From Mytilisepta virgata (Eukaryota; Mollusca; Bivalvia; Mytilida; Mytilidae), in the NCBI GenBank assembly GCA_028015205.1, contig CM051517.1:58589455-58653454 (forward strand): a stretch of 64,000 bases of DNA. Direction: 5' to 3'. The notes beneath the pieces were generated by a model. It ran no database searches and was not told the DNA's origin. It saw nothing but the letters and a program-made list of their open reading frames with translations. Shown here piece by piece: positions 24,801-32,810 of the stretch; the first letter of the stretch is position 1, and each line of letters starts with the position of its first letter. The position numbers and the translations under genes were made by a program.

Positions 24801-27800
24801 TTGTGCACATGCAGCAGCACATTTACGACAGGAAGTGTCAAGAATGAAATCTCAGGTGCGTACATGTATATTTAGGCAAACATGTGTTGAAAAGCTTTAT
24901 AGAACTTGTATATTTGTGTTAACTTTATATTACATACTGAATCACATGTATCTTACAATCTGTGTACTGTTAAAATAATCTACCTTCCCCATTGTTTGGT
25001 ATATATATATGGGTTTGTGTGTGTGTCTCCAATTTACAGAGTTATCTGCTCTTTGGAAAAGGGGTATTCCATAGACATCTGTGTCATTTTTCTGCAAAAT
25101 ATTTTTCTTCCAAATGATTTCCTCCACACAAATTAATGATATGTTTTTGTATTTATGTATGTATATACATGTATATTTTTCCATATATTTCAATGACTAT
25201 CAAACCTCTTCCAAAATTCAATATTTTTACAAAGAAATTTGATTTATGTTAAATAGAAGACAACATCTGTCATAAAAGATAACTCATGCATATGGCAGAC
25301 AACTCCAATATCTGTAAGTAGGGAATTGCATTTGAAGTTTAAAAATTTTAACCAAAAGTTTATGAATAAATTACTATATATGCATTTTATTTATGAAAGA
25401 AATGTTATAAATGCTAGTCATGGATCCTTCAGTGTAACTGGGAATATAGAAGCAGTTTTAACATTTCTGACACAGGTAATGTGAGCGTCTGTCGTCATTT
25501 GGTATTTATTACCCTTTGTTTATCTCTTTGTAAGTTAATTAGAACGCATGGCGAGAGTTCTCAAAATTGTTTTTGTCCAGTTGTGATCCTGGTATAAATT
25601 GGCTTTTCTGTAAAATTCAGATTGAAATTATAGAAAATTTCTATTATAGGTTGAATCTCATAAAAGACGAAAGAAGGAAGCCATGTTAGCTGTAGATGCT
25701 TATAGACAAGCATTTGAAGAACAGTTACAGAAGAATAAAATATTGTTGTCTCAGCTTACTTCTATGGCAGTACCAGGGGTCAATAAGATGGAGAGAGCAA
25801 AAGCTATCTTCAGATTCCTGTTGGAGACAATAAATGATGGTATACAAATTTCTGTCAATAAAAATAATTCAGCTGTACATATGCTTTTATAAACTGCATT
25901 GTTATATTGTTATTTACATAGAAATTTACAGAGCAGAGGAAAATGGAATAAAAGTAAAAGAGTTCTAATATGGTATCCTACTTTTGCTTTGCGAAAAAAT
26001 CAGATGCCAACCACCCCATTTTGGTGGAGTTTATCCGAATTTTAGCTGAAAATCCACTGTCCAATTTTATTACCGTATGACTCTGATTGGTAAAAATTCC
26101 AGATTGTTTTCATTCCCAGTTCCGTTTTTGGTAAATTATAAGAATTGATCTGTATCACTGAGACGCATAAGTATTTATTCGGATAAGAAAAAACGTCTTG
26201 ATGATGTAGATACAAGCACATGTTTTGCTCCTTAATACTATACACCCTTAAATTGCAGAACGGCTTTGGCCCTGGACCCCATCGGGGTGCTATGAAGGCC
26301 CCACACCCCCTGCCAAATATTTTACTCCTAGTTGGCATCTCTGATGAAGGTATATTAGAATTCTCAGTAAACAATAGGTAGCACTTCCTGATTTCATAGT
26401 CAAGATTATAATGTAATTCTTTTGAGTGTTTTCAGACAAGCTGTTAAAATGGGGAGATATGACAATCATATTATGGATTCAAAAAATCTCATTTTTGGAC
26501 AACTGTTTTTTCCAATTATCTGAATATTTATTTACTATGAATTAAATTAGTATGATTTGTTTTATAGATGATTTGATGAGGCAAACAGCTTCAAATGCTT
26601 CAGTAACTACAGCAGTGGGGAATGGCAGTATAGATAGTCGGCCATTGACTGACAGGGAGCTGGTACTGGTTCTTACACAAATTGTAAGTGCATAAATGTT
26701 TTATTAGGTATCCAATCAATAATAAATCATGACCGTAAATTATATTTCTCTTTGAAAGAAAATAGCTTGAAACCAAAATTTGAAAATATAATTGTGTAGA
26801 TTTATTTTTCTCAAATTTAAAAACACTTTATTGATTGTATGCAGTGTCTATGAAAATAAGTTGGGTGTATTGCGCTTCCAAGTTTACCGATAATTACCAA
26901 GGAAATTGCATTTTTACATTGTGTGGAACTACCGGAACATCTGGAAGAATCACAAGGTCATTTATGGTGTTGATAATTTAACTGGACTTTCCAAGAGAAG
27001 AAATCATGTTATTAGTGTTGTGAAGTATGGCAGGTGATTGGTCAGTAGGGCTTGAAGCTCAAAACAGTGTTGAAGAAATATCTGGTTTCATGGTTTCAGA
27101 CTGCTCCTCAATTTTTTGGTATTGCCTCCCTTTAGAATGTAATAGGATGTTTATGGCTTAGATTATTGAGTTTAATTCCTCTACCTTGAATAGCAAGACT
27201 AGCAATCCTTGTCAGTGTTAAATAAACCTTGGATTCAAACTCATAATCTCAGCATTGATAGGCTAGTGGTCATTAGTTAACTAGAAACTGAAAATACCTC
27301 TTGACCAGTGAGGATCCCAGATGATGTTTTAAAAAAAGAATTCTGGGCCTTACATAAAATATTCAGATTCTTCACCAGCTTTGCTGCATACAATATTTAC
27401 AGTGTTTGAGCTTTGAATTGCAAACACTGAATTGCTTGGTAGAGAATCTTTGTATCGAGTGCAGGAATATAGTTCAGAGAACTTTAGGAATTTAAGGATG
27501 CTCGCTGGTCATGTTTTGGTCTTTTTGTCAGATTTTCGGAACCCTCGGGTTTTATCCATTTCTTAAATATGAAATTTTTTGCCCATGAACCCCCACTTTT
27601 TCTTTTATAATTCAATCATATACCTTAAAATGGTATTTGACAAAATTTTATGAAATCCTTTTTATTTTTTCATACATTTTTGAGAGACTGAATTTGTCAA
27701 TGCAGAGACAATGAGAAATCCAGAGAAAACCCATTTCCTGCAAATTTTCAAGGCCTTATAGCTCTAAAATGAGCACATGAACCTATATTTTTTTCTTGCT

Positions 27801-30800
27801 TATTTGTTTACTATTCATATGTTCTCTCAAACCAAAACACCTATTTCAAATCCTATTTATTTCGTATTAGACCAGCGATCATCCTTAATTTTCATGCATA
27901 ACAGTAAAAGCAATAATGTTTAAATTAAGAATATTGTGCATAAGATTTTATGCTGTAAGTTAATGAAGGTCATTCATTAGATCATGTTCAATAATGTTTT
28001 TGAAGAGGTCATAAGAATATTCAAAAGTACATGTAGAAGAAGTGTGTTCATTCGAGAGAAAAATAATATTTATACAATGACACAAAGATTTGTAAAGAAA
28101 GAGCCAATATCATTTATTTGTTTTCAGTTGCATGAAAGAAATGAAGCATTTGCTCATCAGAAGATTGCATCTCAAGTTCTGGCAGAAAAAGTCAAACAGT
28201 TGGAGTCTCAATTATCTCACCATGATGAGGTTTTCTCGTCGTCGTGACAAAAGTTTTGATATCATAGGTTGTTTTATTTGTAATATACAAGATCACATTT
28301 TATAACCGGTATGTTATAATTTTTTGTACTATCAGAAGAATTTTGACGTGCAGATGTTTTTTTTAATGAATCTCATTAAAGTGTACCATTCCTTCAAACT
28401 TACCTGTTGTAATACACATGAATTTCTACAAAGATTATATATAAATCATTTTGAAATCAAAATCATTTTCATTTTGAGGCACAAAACTTCATTGACATTT
28501 TGATATTTAATTCAATAGTTATATTGAAAATAGATTAATTTTAAACTCTCAGAATGACAAATTAAGAGAAAAAGATTATTATCATAAAAAAGAAAATGTT
28601 TTGTTGTATTTGTGTTACATGCCTGAAATTTTTCCAGAATTAGGCAGATTTCCAGGTTGTGACAATTTTTATCCTGTAGAAAATGTTAATTAATTTTTAC
28701 CTTACATGTATTTCCAGATTTTGGCACCTCCTTTACTTTCATCCATGGTTTTAGGACATTTTTGTCGGGCCTGCGACTTTCATTGCGGAAGCGAGACATA
28801 GCGATCCCACATTCCCTCGGTGGTGTCAGCATTTACATTCACCCTGTGGTTAAAGTTTTTTAAACATTAATAACTTTCTTAAACCATCCTGGATTTTTAC
28901 CAGACTTGGATAGAAGCTTGTTCATGATCAAAAGATAGAATCCAGAGGAAAATTTTTCTCCCAGTTAACATTACAAATAGTCTGCAGTTAAAATTTTTAA
29001 AACATTTATTACTTTCTTGAACCATCCTGGATTTGTACCAAACTTGAACTTAGAAATTTGACCATACTACTGCAACAGTTTGTGAGTGCAACTCCTCTGA
29101 AACCACACAACAGAATTTCATGGAACTTTGTAGAACATAAGGACGTACTATGTAGATGTGCATATCGACAGGAAATTATGATTCAGTGTTTTTTTATAGG
29201 ATTCATGCCCCTTTGAAAATAGAATTTTGGCCTAAATATACCACTGCAAGTTTGTCAGCAACTTCTCTTAAATCACACAACAGAATCTCATGAATGTTTG
29301 TAGATAATAAGGACATACTATGTAGATGTGCGTATAAACAGGAAATTATGATTCAATTCTTTTTCTAGGAGTTGTGTTTGAAATTAGAATGTTTGCCTAT
29401 ATATACTACTGCCACAGTTTATCAGTGCAACTTCCGTGAAACCACACAACAGAATTTCATGAAACTTTGTAGATTATGAGGACATACTATGTAGATGTGC
29501 ATATCCACAAGAAATGTTTATCAGTTGACTTTTGTAGGAGTTATGAGTCTTTGAACTTAGGAATCTGGTGAGATTTTGTTTGCCCAGTGACAATGTTGGG
29601 GCATGTGCCCACAAAGATTATTTCATTCATTTTGTATAGAACAACGAAAAAATAAGCAAGATTTGAATCACCATGAGCTTTCATGCTTGAATGACTTCAG
29701 TTAAATATTTGTATTTAGGTGCATTTTTCTAGAGCCTATTGTAATAAAATAATGTTTCACAGTTACATCGACTGATTAAGTGGAAAACAACTTGGCATGT
29801 TGAAGTCAAAATGACCTACATTTTATGCTTGAGTGACTTTGGTTAAATTTTTTTTAATTAGGCGTATTATTAAAGAAGTTGTTAATTATATATAACACTG
29901 ATATTGCTACATTTATCTTGTAAAGTACAACACAACTGAGCAAATTTGAGACACCATAACCTACATTTTATGCTTGGGTGACTTTGGTTAATTTTTCAAA
30001 AGCCTTTGTTATTATGGCATGATATTTTTCAACTACAATTGTTATTGTTTATTTCAATATAGATCAGCAACACATACATTTCATGCTTGAGTGACTCCAT
30101 TGAATTAAGTAACTCTGATTTTATTATTTTCAATGGGGGAGGGGACCAGTGGCCGATTGGTCTAAGTAGTTCGTCATGACTACTAATGATCACTAACCTG
30201 TCAAAACTGAGGTTGTGAGTTCGAATCTCACCTATGGCAGGTTGTGTTCGACTCTTATCTTAATTGACAAGGATTGCCAATTTTCCTACCGAAGGTCGGT
30301 GGTTCTCTCTGGGTACTCCGGGTTCCTCCACCAATAAAAACTGGGCATCATTTTTGTTCATAAATATGATCATGCTAGATCATTTTCTTACCTTTTTAAT
30401 TAGAGGAAGACATGATTGAAAGATGTTTTTATGCAGTTAAGGTTTAGTTAAAATATTATCCATGTTAGAGAGGTCTTACATTTTTCTCTTAAAATATTTG
30501 TTTTTATTGTAAATGGTTTTAAAAGACCTATGGCATTGTATTTTGTTAATTTATCTTTTACTGATAGTTATTGAGAAAAAACCATGATTTGAATTATTTT
30601 TTTTTATTTCTACCTAGGCATTTTGCCAATTTTATATACATATACATGTATGTATTAACAATACAGTTAATTAGTGGGTATTTTTCATCCCCATACAGGC
30701 ACAGGTTAAAAAATTCAACCATTATTATTAATGTTAGGCTGACCTCAAGACTTTTGCAAAACACAATTCTGACACAATTCTGACTTTTTCAACTAAAGAG

Positions 30801-32792
30801 GGTAGCTTTTTGTTTCATAGTTGTCATGGTTTTCACAGTTAAATTTTTTAAACTAGAACTATCCTGAAGTCTTTCTTGGGACCAGGAATTGCCCAAAATA
30901 AATATCACCCTCTCTCACCCACCTCCCCACCAATATATTGAATTGAAAGTTATGATAAACTTATATACCTGTGAAAATTGTTGGAAAGAGAAAACTGCAT
31001 TACCCCATTCTTTATCCAAACACAGTGGGTTTGGGGGCTGCCTAAGCCCCCAAGCAGGGTCCAGGTGCACAGTCCTGGTAGGGGTCCTTGGGGGCGAAGC
31101 CCCCGGGAGCTCCTGAGATTTGAAGATTTTAGGCTTGTTTCTGACATGTCCTGAACATTGTGTTTCATCATTTTCCATACCATGCATTTTGATATTTTGA
31201 AAACAATTTGAGGACTCAAAACTTTTAATATCGATCTTCAGACTTTTCTTTGTCAAGGTCGATCACGTATGCAATGAACTGATACCGAATGTCAACTGTT
31301 GAGGGTTGAGGACCGCATTGGCAACACAATAGTTTGGTAACCAGTTCACTGAGTTCATACTGGTTTACGATACATGATTTACCTACTAACAGTATGTGCA
31401 TACACGGAACCAGTTCATTGTTTACTTTTCAATCGCTGAAACCCAAATAATCAGACCGATTTTACTGATCTTTTCTCTGAGCGATATGATGACCGAAATA
31501 AAAACAAACAACACTAGGAATCACCAAGTAAGGGTGAAATTAAGACATCACCCCCCCCCCCCCCCCCCCCTAAAATTTTCTCAACGGATTTACACGTATC
31601 ACAAAAATGACCAAATCGGCATCAGAAAAAGCGGAATTCCGCGGATCCACGGAAATATATAGTTAATTTTTCACAGGGAATAAATTGTTCCTGTCCTTTC
31701 CTTTAACTTCATTAAGTCCTTGTCTCAGTGCAAATTAAACTTTAACCAGAGATCATAAAAAATTACATCCCAACTACATTTGTAATAGGTATTTTTAGAT
31801 TTGACCTTCAACCCCATTTGACCCTCATGTACTGTCTGTGTCACTGTGACAGATCATGATGACATATCCAATACATTCAGAATGGAAAATTGTTGGCTAA
31901 CACCGATAATTAATTTATTCATTCATTTTTTAATGGCCGTGTTCTTGTAATTGTGTTGTTATGTATTATTGCTAATTGATGTGTATAACATTGACTATTG
32001 TGTTATTGTTTTTTTTTTTTTGTGGTAACATATCTTTTTATACTAAAAAACAAAAAGTTTGATAATACAATTTTTTGTTATGTAATATTGTGTATATTTA
32101 TAGTATACTGCTGGATCCATTTTTTTTGTTACTCTATCTTTGAAGTTTATTGGAAATTAACCTCAAATGGACATTTATTATTCATTTAGGTATATTATTT
32201 TTAGATCAAAGTTGTTACATATAAAAGTGCTATTGGTGTAAAGCTTGTCTGAAAAGTTGTCAGACTTCTCATCTCAGCCCAAGAATTCTCAGGTTTCATT
32301 AGAGACTTTTTGAAACTGGCCTGATACTTTTTGATGTCAGAGCACACCTGAAAAACTAAATTTTCTCAAGAATTGATATGTGATTTTAAAATCTAATTAT
32401 TTTTTTTTAGTTTTTGTTGAAAATTTATTTGTTTGGTTTCTAATACAAATTTAGTCTTTAAATGTATTTCAGACTCTTAAATAAAAATTACGCAACATTC
32501 CAGTGAAAATACATGTTTGTGGTATCAATTTGAAGGAAAATGTGCGAGGAAGTAAAACACATGGTTCTGTGATAAAAATGAAATATAATTTGCTAATTTA
32601 GCAGTTTTATATAAAGAGAGTGATATGACATTAGAGGAATCTTGGATAAACATTTGTATTACAATTTTTTATTGATTGGATTTTCCAAAGGGAAAGAATC
32701 CTGTCAAGGGGACATCTCTAAACATTGATGAAAGAAAATCAAGTTTACTGTCACCTCCAAGATATAAAGAACCAAAATCAAAAGTTGATGAT
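12489..32792 (+). CDS. CCDC125: CCDC125 orthologue, 12-exon gene model (whole span)
   Basis: Exons: 12489-12837, 13742-13800, 15977-16063, 20147-20218, 21392-21477, 22034-22116, 22985-23103, 24748-24855, 25650-25839, 26568-26683, 28128-28229 and 32691-32792. All introns are GT-AG and every junction keeps frame. The protein begins with an acidic segment and GDLGLGHGLKPGGI, the signature N-terminus of CCDC125. It continues as a long coiled coil (about residues 116-285), then IAVLGACKCRVTSPEPCGCA, matching the conserved cysteine-rich AVLGAC segment of CCDC125, then another coiled coil (DAYRQAFEEQLQKN) and HERNEAFAHQKIASQVLA. Exons 1-11, read through to the stop at 28247, give 462 residues; vertebrate CCDC125 is about 510. 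The vertebrate protein (Kenae) has been linked to Rho-family control of cell migration. Start: Met 12489 is chosen because the homology starts just after it. The C-terminal end is uncertain. Confidence 0.85.
13742..13800 (+). CDS. CCDC125: CCDC125 exon 2
   Basis: Lies between TTCATTTTAG and GTAGGT. The first two bases complete an Asp codon from exon 1; then LIKKIGQEEINKKLRTAEE. Start of the coiled coil. Ends in phase 0. Confidence 0.85.
13801..15976 (+). other. CCDC125 intron 2 contents
   Basis: It holds the tandem element at 14272-14878 and a diverged repeat at about 15530-15735 with 'AATTCGTGGTTTAC / AAACCACACAAATTGGTAT' and 'AATAATGAATTTCACAGTAT' phrases, related to 33145-33235 in intergenic DNA. 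Nothing else is recognised. Confidence 0.6.
14272..14878 (+). repeat. Tandem element, ~148-bp subunits, family P (copy 1)
   Basis: The header is CCCACGAAAGGTGAATGGGG then CATATAGAGTTACT and GTCCGTACGTCC. The unit TTCATTTCTTTGGAACTAAG, TATCAATGAAACTTCATC, TGGATGTGCCTTGGGTAGTA, TGACCTACATTT, GAGCGACTCTGGTTAAG is repeated about 3.5 times. The phrase TTCATTTCTTTGGAACT starts near 14352, 14503, 14648 and 14801. A second copy with the same header lies at 36338-36710. Non-coding. Confidence 0.9.
15977..16063 (+). CDS. CCDC125: CCDC125 exon 3
   Basis: Lies between TATATTTTAG and GTATGT, 29 whole codons: EVEELRSEIEVYQKRL, then AKYKAIAILREQ. Heptad-like coiled coil, in frame on both sides. Confidence 0.88.
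16990..17662 (+). pseudogene. Decayed reverse transcriptase / RNase H fragment, DIRS-like
   Basis: Plus-strand pieces in shifting frames give a YIDD box (17046-17057, YIDDSLMVNQNQEKM), then LDGLGFSINLKKNLFSI (from about 17114), then VTIRKFAPFIGQIVNAFNAV (17267 on), then GWGISFGNFPAGGQWTVQE and FHVNYIELCIMLY (about 17508-17610). The order is RT palm, thumb/connection, then RNase H with the GG.W..E...H.N..EL pattern, as in DIRS-type retroelements. Several stops and frameshifts break it, and no integrase or tyrosine recombinase or terminal repeats were found. It lies in CCDC125 intron 3. Confidence 0.65.
18023..19559 (-). mobile_element. Tc1-type transposon with perfect inverted ends and TA target duplication
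   Basis: Exact 25-bp terminal inverted repeats at 18023-18047 and 19535-19559 begin TACTGAACCGCAAAAG on the outside. The flanking dinucleotides are TA at 18021-18022 and 19560-19561. The unit is 1537 bp and carries one transposase on the minus strand. It sits in CCDC125 intron 3, opposite to the gene's direction. The sharp ends point to a fairly recent insertion, though the transposase is already broken. Confidence 0.95.
18215..19251 (-). pseudogene. Tc1-like DD34E transposase, two lesions
   Basis: Starts at MPRLTPQQREQAIGRLDAG with an N-terminal helix-turn-helix region (QSARVIANDFNCAVRTIERL). The catalytic part holds FSDES, QQDNARAH and NPIEHLWDE, with 34 residues between the second Asp and the Glu, which defines the Tc1 DD34E class. 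Total length would be about 345 residues, normal for Tc1. Two breaks lie between the halves: a TGA stop at 18970-18972 where family members usually have an Arg codon (CGA to TGA fits CpG decay), and a one-base loss near 18926-18930 that shifts frame. It would therefore not make active transposase. Confidence 0.92.
20147..20218 (+). CDS. CCDC125: CCDC125 exon 4
   Basis: Lies between CCATTGTAG and GTTAGT, 24 codons: SKKLQDYTEVQKRRSKK, then NHSLEQ. It follows a 4.1-kb intron that holds the retroelement relic and the Tc1 copy. Confidence 0.85.
21392..21477 (+). CDS. CCDC125: CCDC125 exon 5
   Basis: Lies between ATATTTTTTACAG and GTAAAG: EVNELHFELDRKDI, then ENSQAIWAERFN. Ends with two bases (AG) of a split Ser codon. 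It matches the 'LEKEIN..ESW' region of vertebrate CCDC125. Confidence 0.88.
22034..22116 (+). CDS. CCDC125: CCDC125 exon 6
   Basis: Lies between ATTATATCCAG and GTAAAT. Completes the Ser codon, then VCKENSELMTLLEERTKGL and QKVIAQNK. Leaves one base. Confidence 0.88.
22666..22927 (-). mobile_element. tRNA-derived SINE, family S2, full copy with 15-bp target duplication
   Basis: On the minus strand the head reads GGAGCCTCGGCGGCCAAGTG, with B-box-like GAGTTCGAATCTCACC. The body contains GGTTCTCTCCGGGTACTCCG and AAACTGGCCGCCACGAAATA, and ends CCCCAACTAAACAAACA. The direct repeat GAAATATATATAGTT flanks it exactly at 22651-22665 and 22928-22942. Other copies: 27181-27317, 30139-30353 and 46207-46469. 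The body phrase resembles a central domain shared by many metazoan SINEs; which named domain is not something I can settle here. It lies in CCDC125 intron 6. Confidence 0.92.
22985..23103 (+). CDS. CCDC125: CCDC125 exon 7
   Basis: Lies between TTTTTGAAAG and GTCAGA. Completes Gly, then LSRERDELLALLDVKDREQ, and an acidic stretch RPSEDDYNNYTSAE. Ends in phase 0 just before the cysteine-rich exon. Confidence 0.85.
23104..24747 (+). other. CCDC125 intron 7 contents
   Basis: Mostly AT-rich with no recognisable element, apart from a short tandem repeat at 24328-24402: three copies of a ~24-bp unit ATTTACAGAACTTTGTTTGC. Confidence 0.7.
24748..24855 (+). CDS. CCDC125: CCDC125 exon 8 (cysteine-rich signature)
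   Basis: Lies between CTTAACTAG and GTGCGT, 36 codons: IAVLGACKCRVTSPEPCGCA, then HAAAHLRQEVSRMKSQ. Four cysteines (CKC..CGC) and the AVLGAC lead are the best family marker in this gene. Confidence 0.92.
25015..25330 (+). repeat. Dispersed repeat family R2, copy 2
   Basis: Shares ordered phrases with 4898-5232 (TTTACAGAGTTATCTGCTC, CCATAGACATC, GATAACTCATGCATAT). It lies in CCDC125 intron 8, in the same orientation. Confidence 0.75.
25650..25839 (+). CDS. CCDC125: CCDC125 exon 9
   Basis: Lies between TTCTATTATAG and GTATAC, 63 codons and one base: VESHKRRKKEAMLAVDAYRQ, then AFEEQLQKNKILL and KMERAKAIFRFLLETIND. Matches the 'ADAFRIAFEQQL' region of vertebrate CCDC125. Confidence 0.9.
26568..26683 (+). 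CDS. CCDC125: CCDC125 exon 10
   Basis: Lies between TTGTTTTATAG and GTAAGT. Reads DDLMRQTASNASVTTAVGNG, then DSRPLTDRELVLVLTQI. Ends in phase 0. Confidence 0.85.
26710..27005 (+). repeat. Dispersed repeat family R3, copy 1
   Basis: Shares with 52985-53240 the phrases AATCATGACCGTAAATTATA, GTCTATGAAAATAA, AGTTTACCGATAATTA and TCATCTGGAAGA-like sequence, in order. Lies in CCDC125 intron 10. Non-coding. Confidence 0.7.
27181..27317 (-). mobile_element. SINE S2 fragment, diverged
   Basis: On the minus strand it retains AACTAATGACCACTAGCCTA, TGAGATTATGAGTTTGAATC and GACAAGGATTGC, matching the head and mid-body of S2. The 3' body is missing. Confidence 0.7.
27492..27888. mobile_element. MITE family B, copy 1, TTAA-flanked
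   Basis: It starts TTAAGGATGCTCGCTGGTC and ends GACCAGCGATCATCCTTAA, a near-perfect 19-bp inverted repeat whose outer four bases are TTAA. The interior matches 42733-43102 closely (GTTTTGGTCTTTTTGTCAGA, TGAAATTTTTTGCCCATGAA, TTCAAGGCCTTATAGCTCTA). The TTAA may be a target-site duplication, as in piggyBac-type insertions. No open frame. In CCDC125 intron 10. Confidence 0.88.
28128..28247 (+). CDS. CCDC125: CCDC125 exon 11, two possible ends
   Basis: Starts after TTGTTTTCAG: LHERNEAFAHQKIASQVLA, then EKVKQLESQLSHHDE. Here it either reads through to VFSSS and TGA at 28247, or is spliced at a weak donor (GATGAG|GTTTTC, last base 28229) to exon 12. The HERNEAFAHQ segment matches the 'KEEALAHQRK' region of vertebrate CCDC125, so this part is firm; the choice of end is not. 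Confidence 0.8.
   Translation: MHERNEAFAHQKIASQVLAEKVKQLESQLSHHDEVFSSS
28755..29575 (+). repeat. Tandem element, ~170-bp subunits
   Basis: The header is GTCGGGCCTGCGACTTTC then GCGAGACATAGCGATC. Two early copies of a ~135-bp unit follow (TTAATAACTTTCTTAAACCA, near 28866 and 29003), then about four copies of a ~172-bp unit (CTCTGAAACCACACAACAGA, TAGATTATGAGGACATACTA, GTAGATGTGCATAT). It lies in intron 11 of CCDC125, downstream of the exon-11 stop. Confidence 0.85.
29600..30120 (+). repeat. Diverged family-P-like repeats
   Basis: The phrase CCTACATTTTATGCTTGAGTG with GACTTTGGTTAAATTTT occurs near 29813 and 29952, with a third weaker copy near 30070. The same phrases end each subunit of family P (14272-14878). 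The elements are eroded and the boundaries are approximate. Confidence 0.6.
30139..30353 (+). mobile_element. SINE S2 copy, 3'-truncated
   Basis: Contains the head (CAGTGGCCGATTGGTCTAAG), the B-box region GAGTTCGAATCTCACC and GGTTCTCTCTGGGTACTCCG, and stops at AATAAAAACTGGGC, short of the normal 3' end. In CCDC125 intron 11. Confidence 0.88.
31010..31668 (+). repeat. Dispersed repeat family R4, copy 1
   Basis: The GC-rich left part has CTGCCTAAGCCCCCAAGCAG and GGGCGAAGCCCCCGGGAGCT. Later come AACCAGTTCATTGTTTAC, a 20-C run (31551-31570), TTTTCTCAACGGATTTACA and GCGGATCCACGGAAAT. The same order recurs at about 59395-60205. Open frames on both strands here are repeat artefacts. Confidence 0.8.
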
Positions 32793-32810
32793 GTAAGGTC
32801 ATTGGACTAA
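32691..32810 (+). CDS. CCDC125: CCDC125 exon 12, candidate
   Basis: Begins after ATTTTCCAAAG in phase 0: GKNPVKGTSLNIDERKSSLL, then SPPRYKEPKSKVDD. The EGKNPVKG start made by joining to exon 11 resembles the 'EKNPIKE' segment of vertebrate CCDC125. It can end at a good donor GAT|GTAAGG (last base 32792) or read on as VRSLD to TAA at 32810. Confidence 0.6.
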   Translation, partial: GKNPVKGTSLNIDERKSSLLSPPRYKEPKSKVDDVRSLD

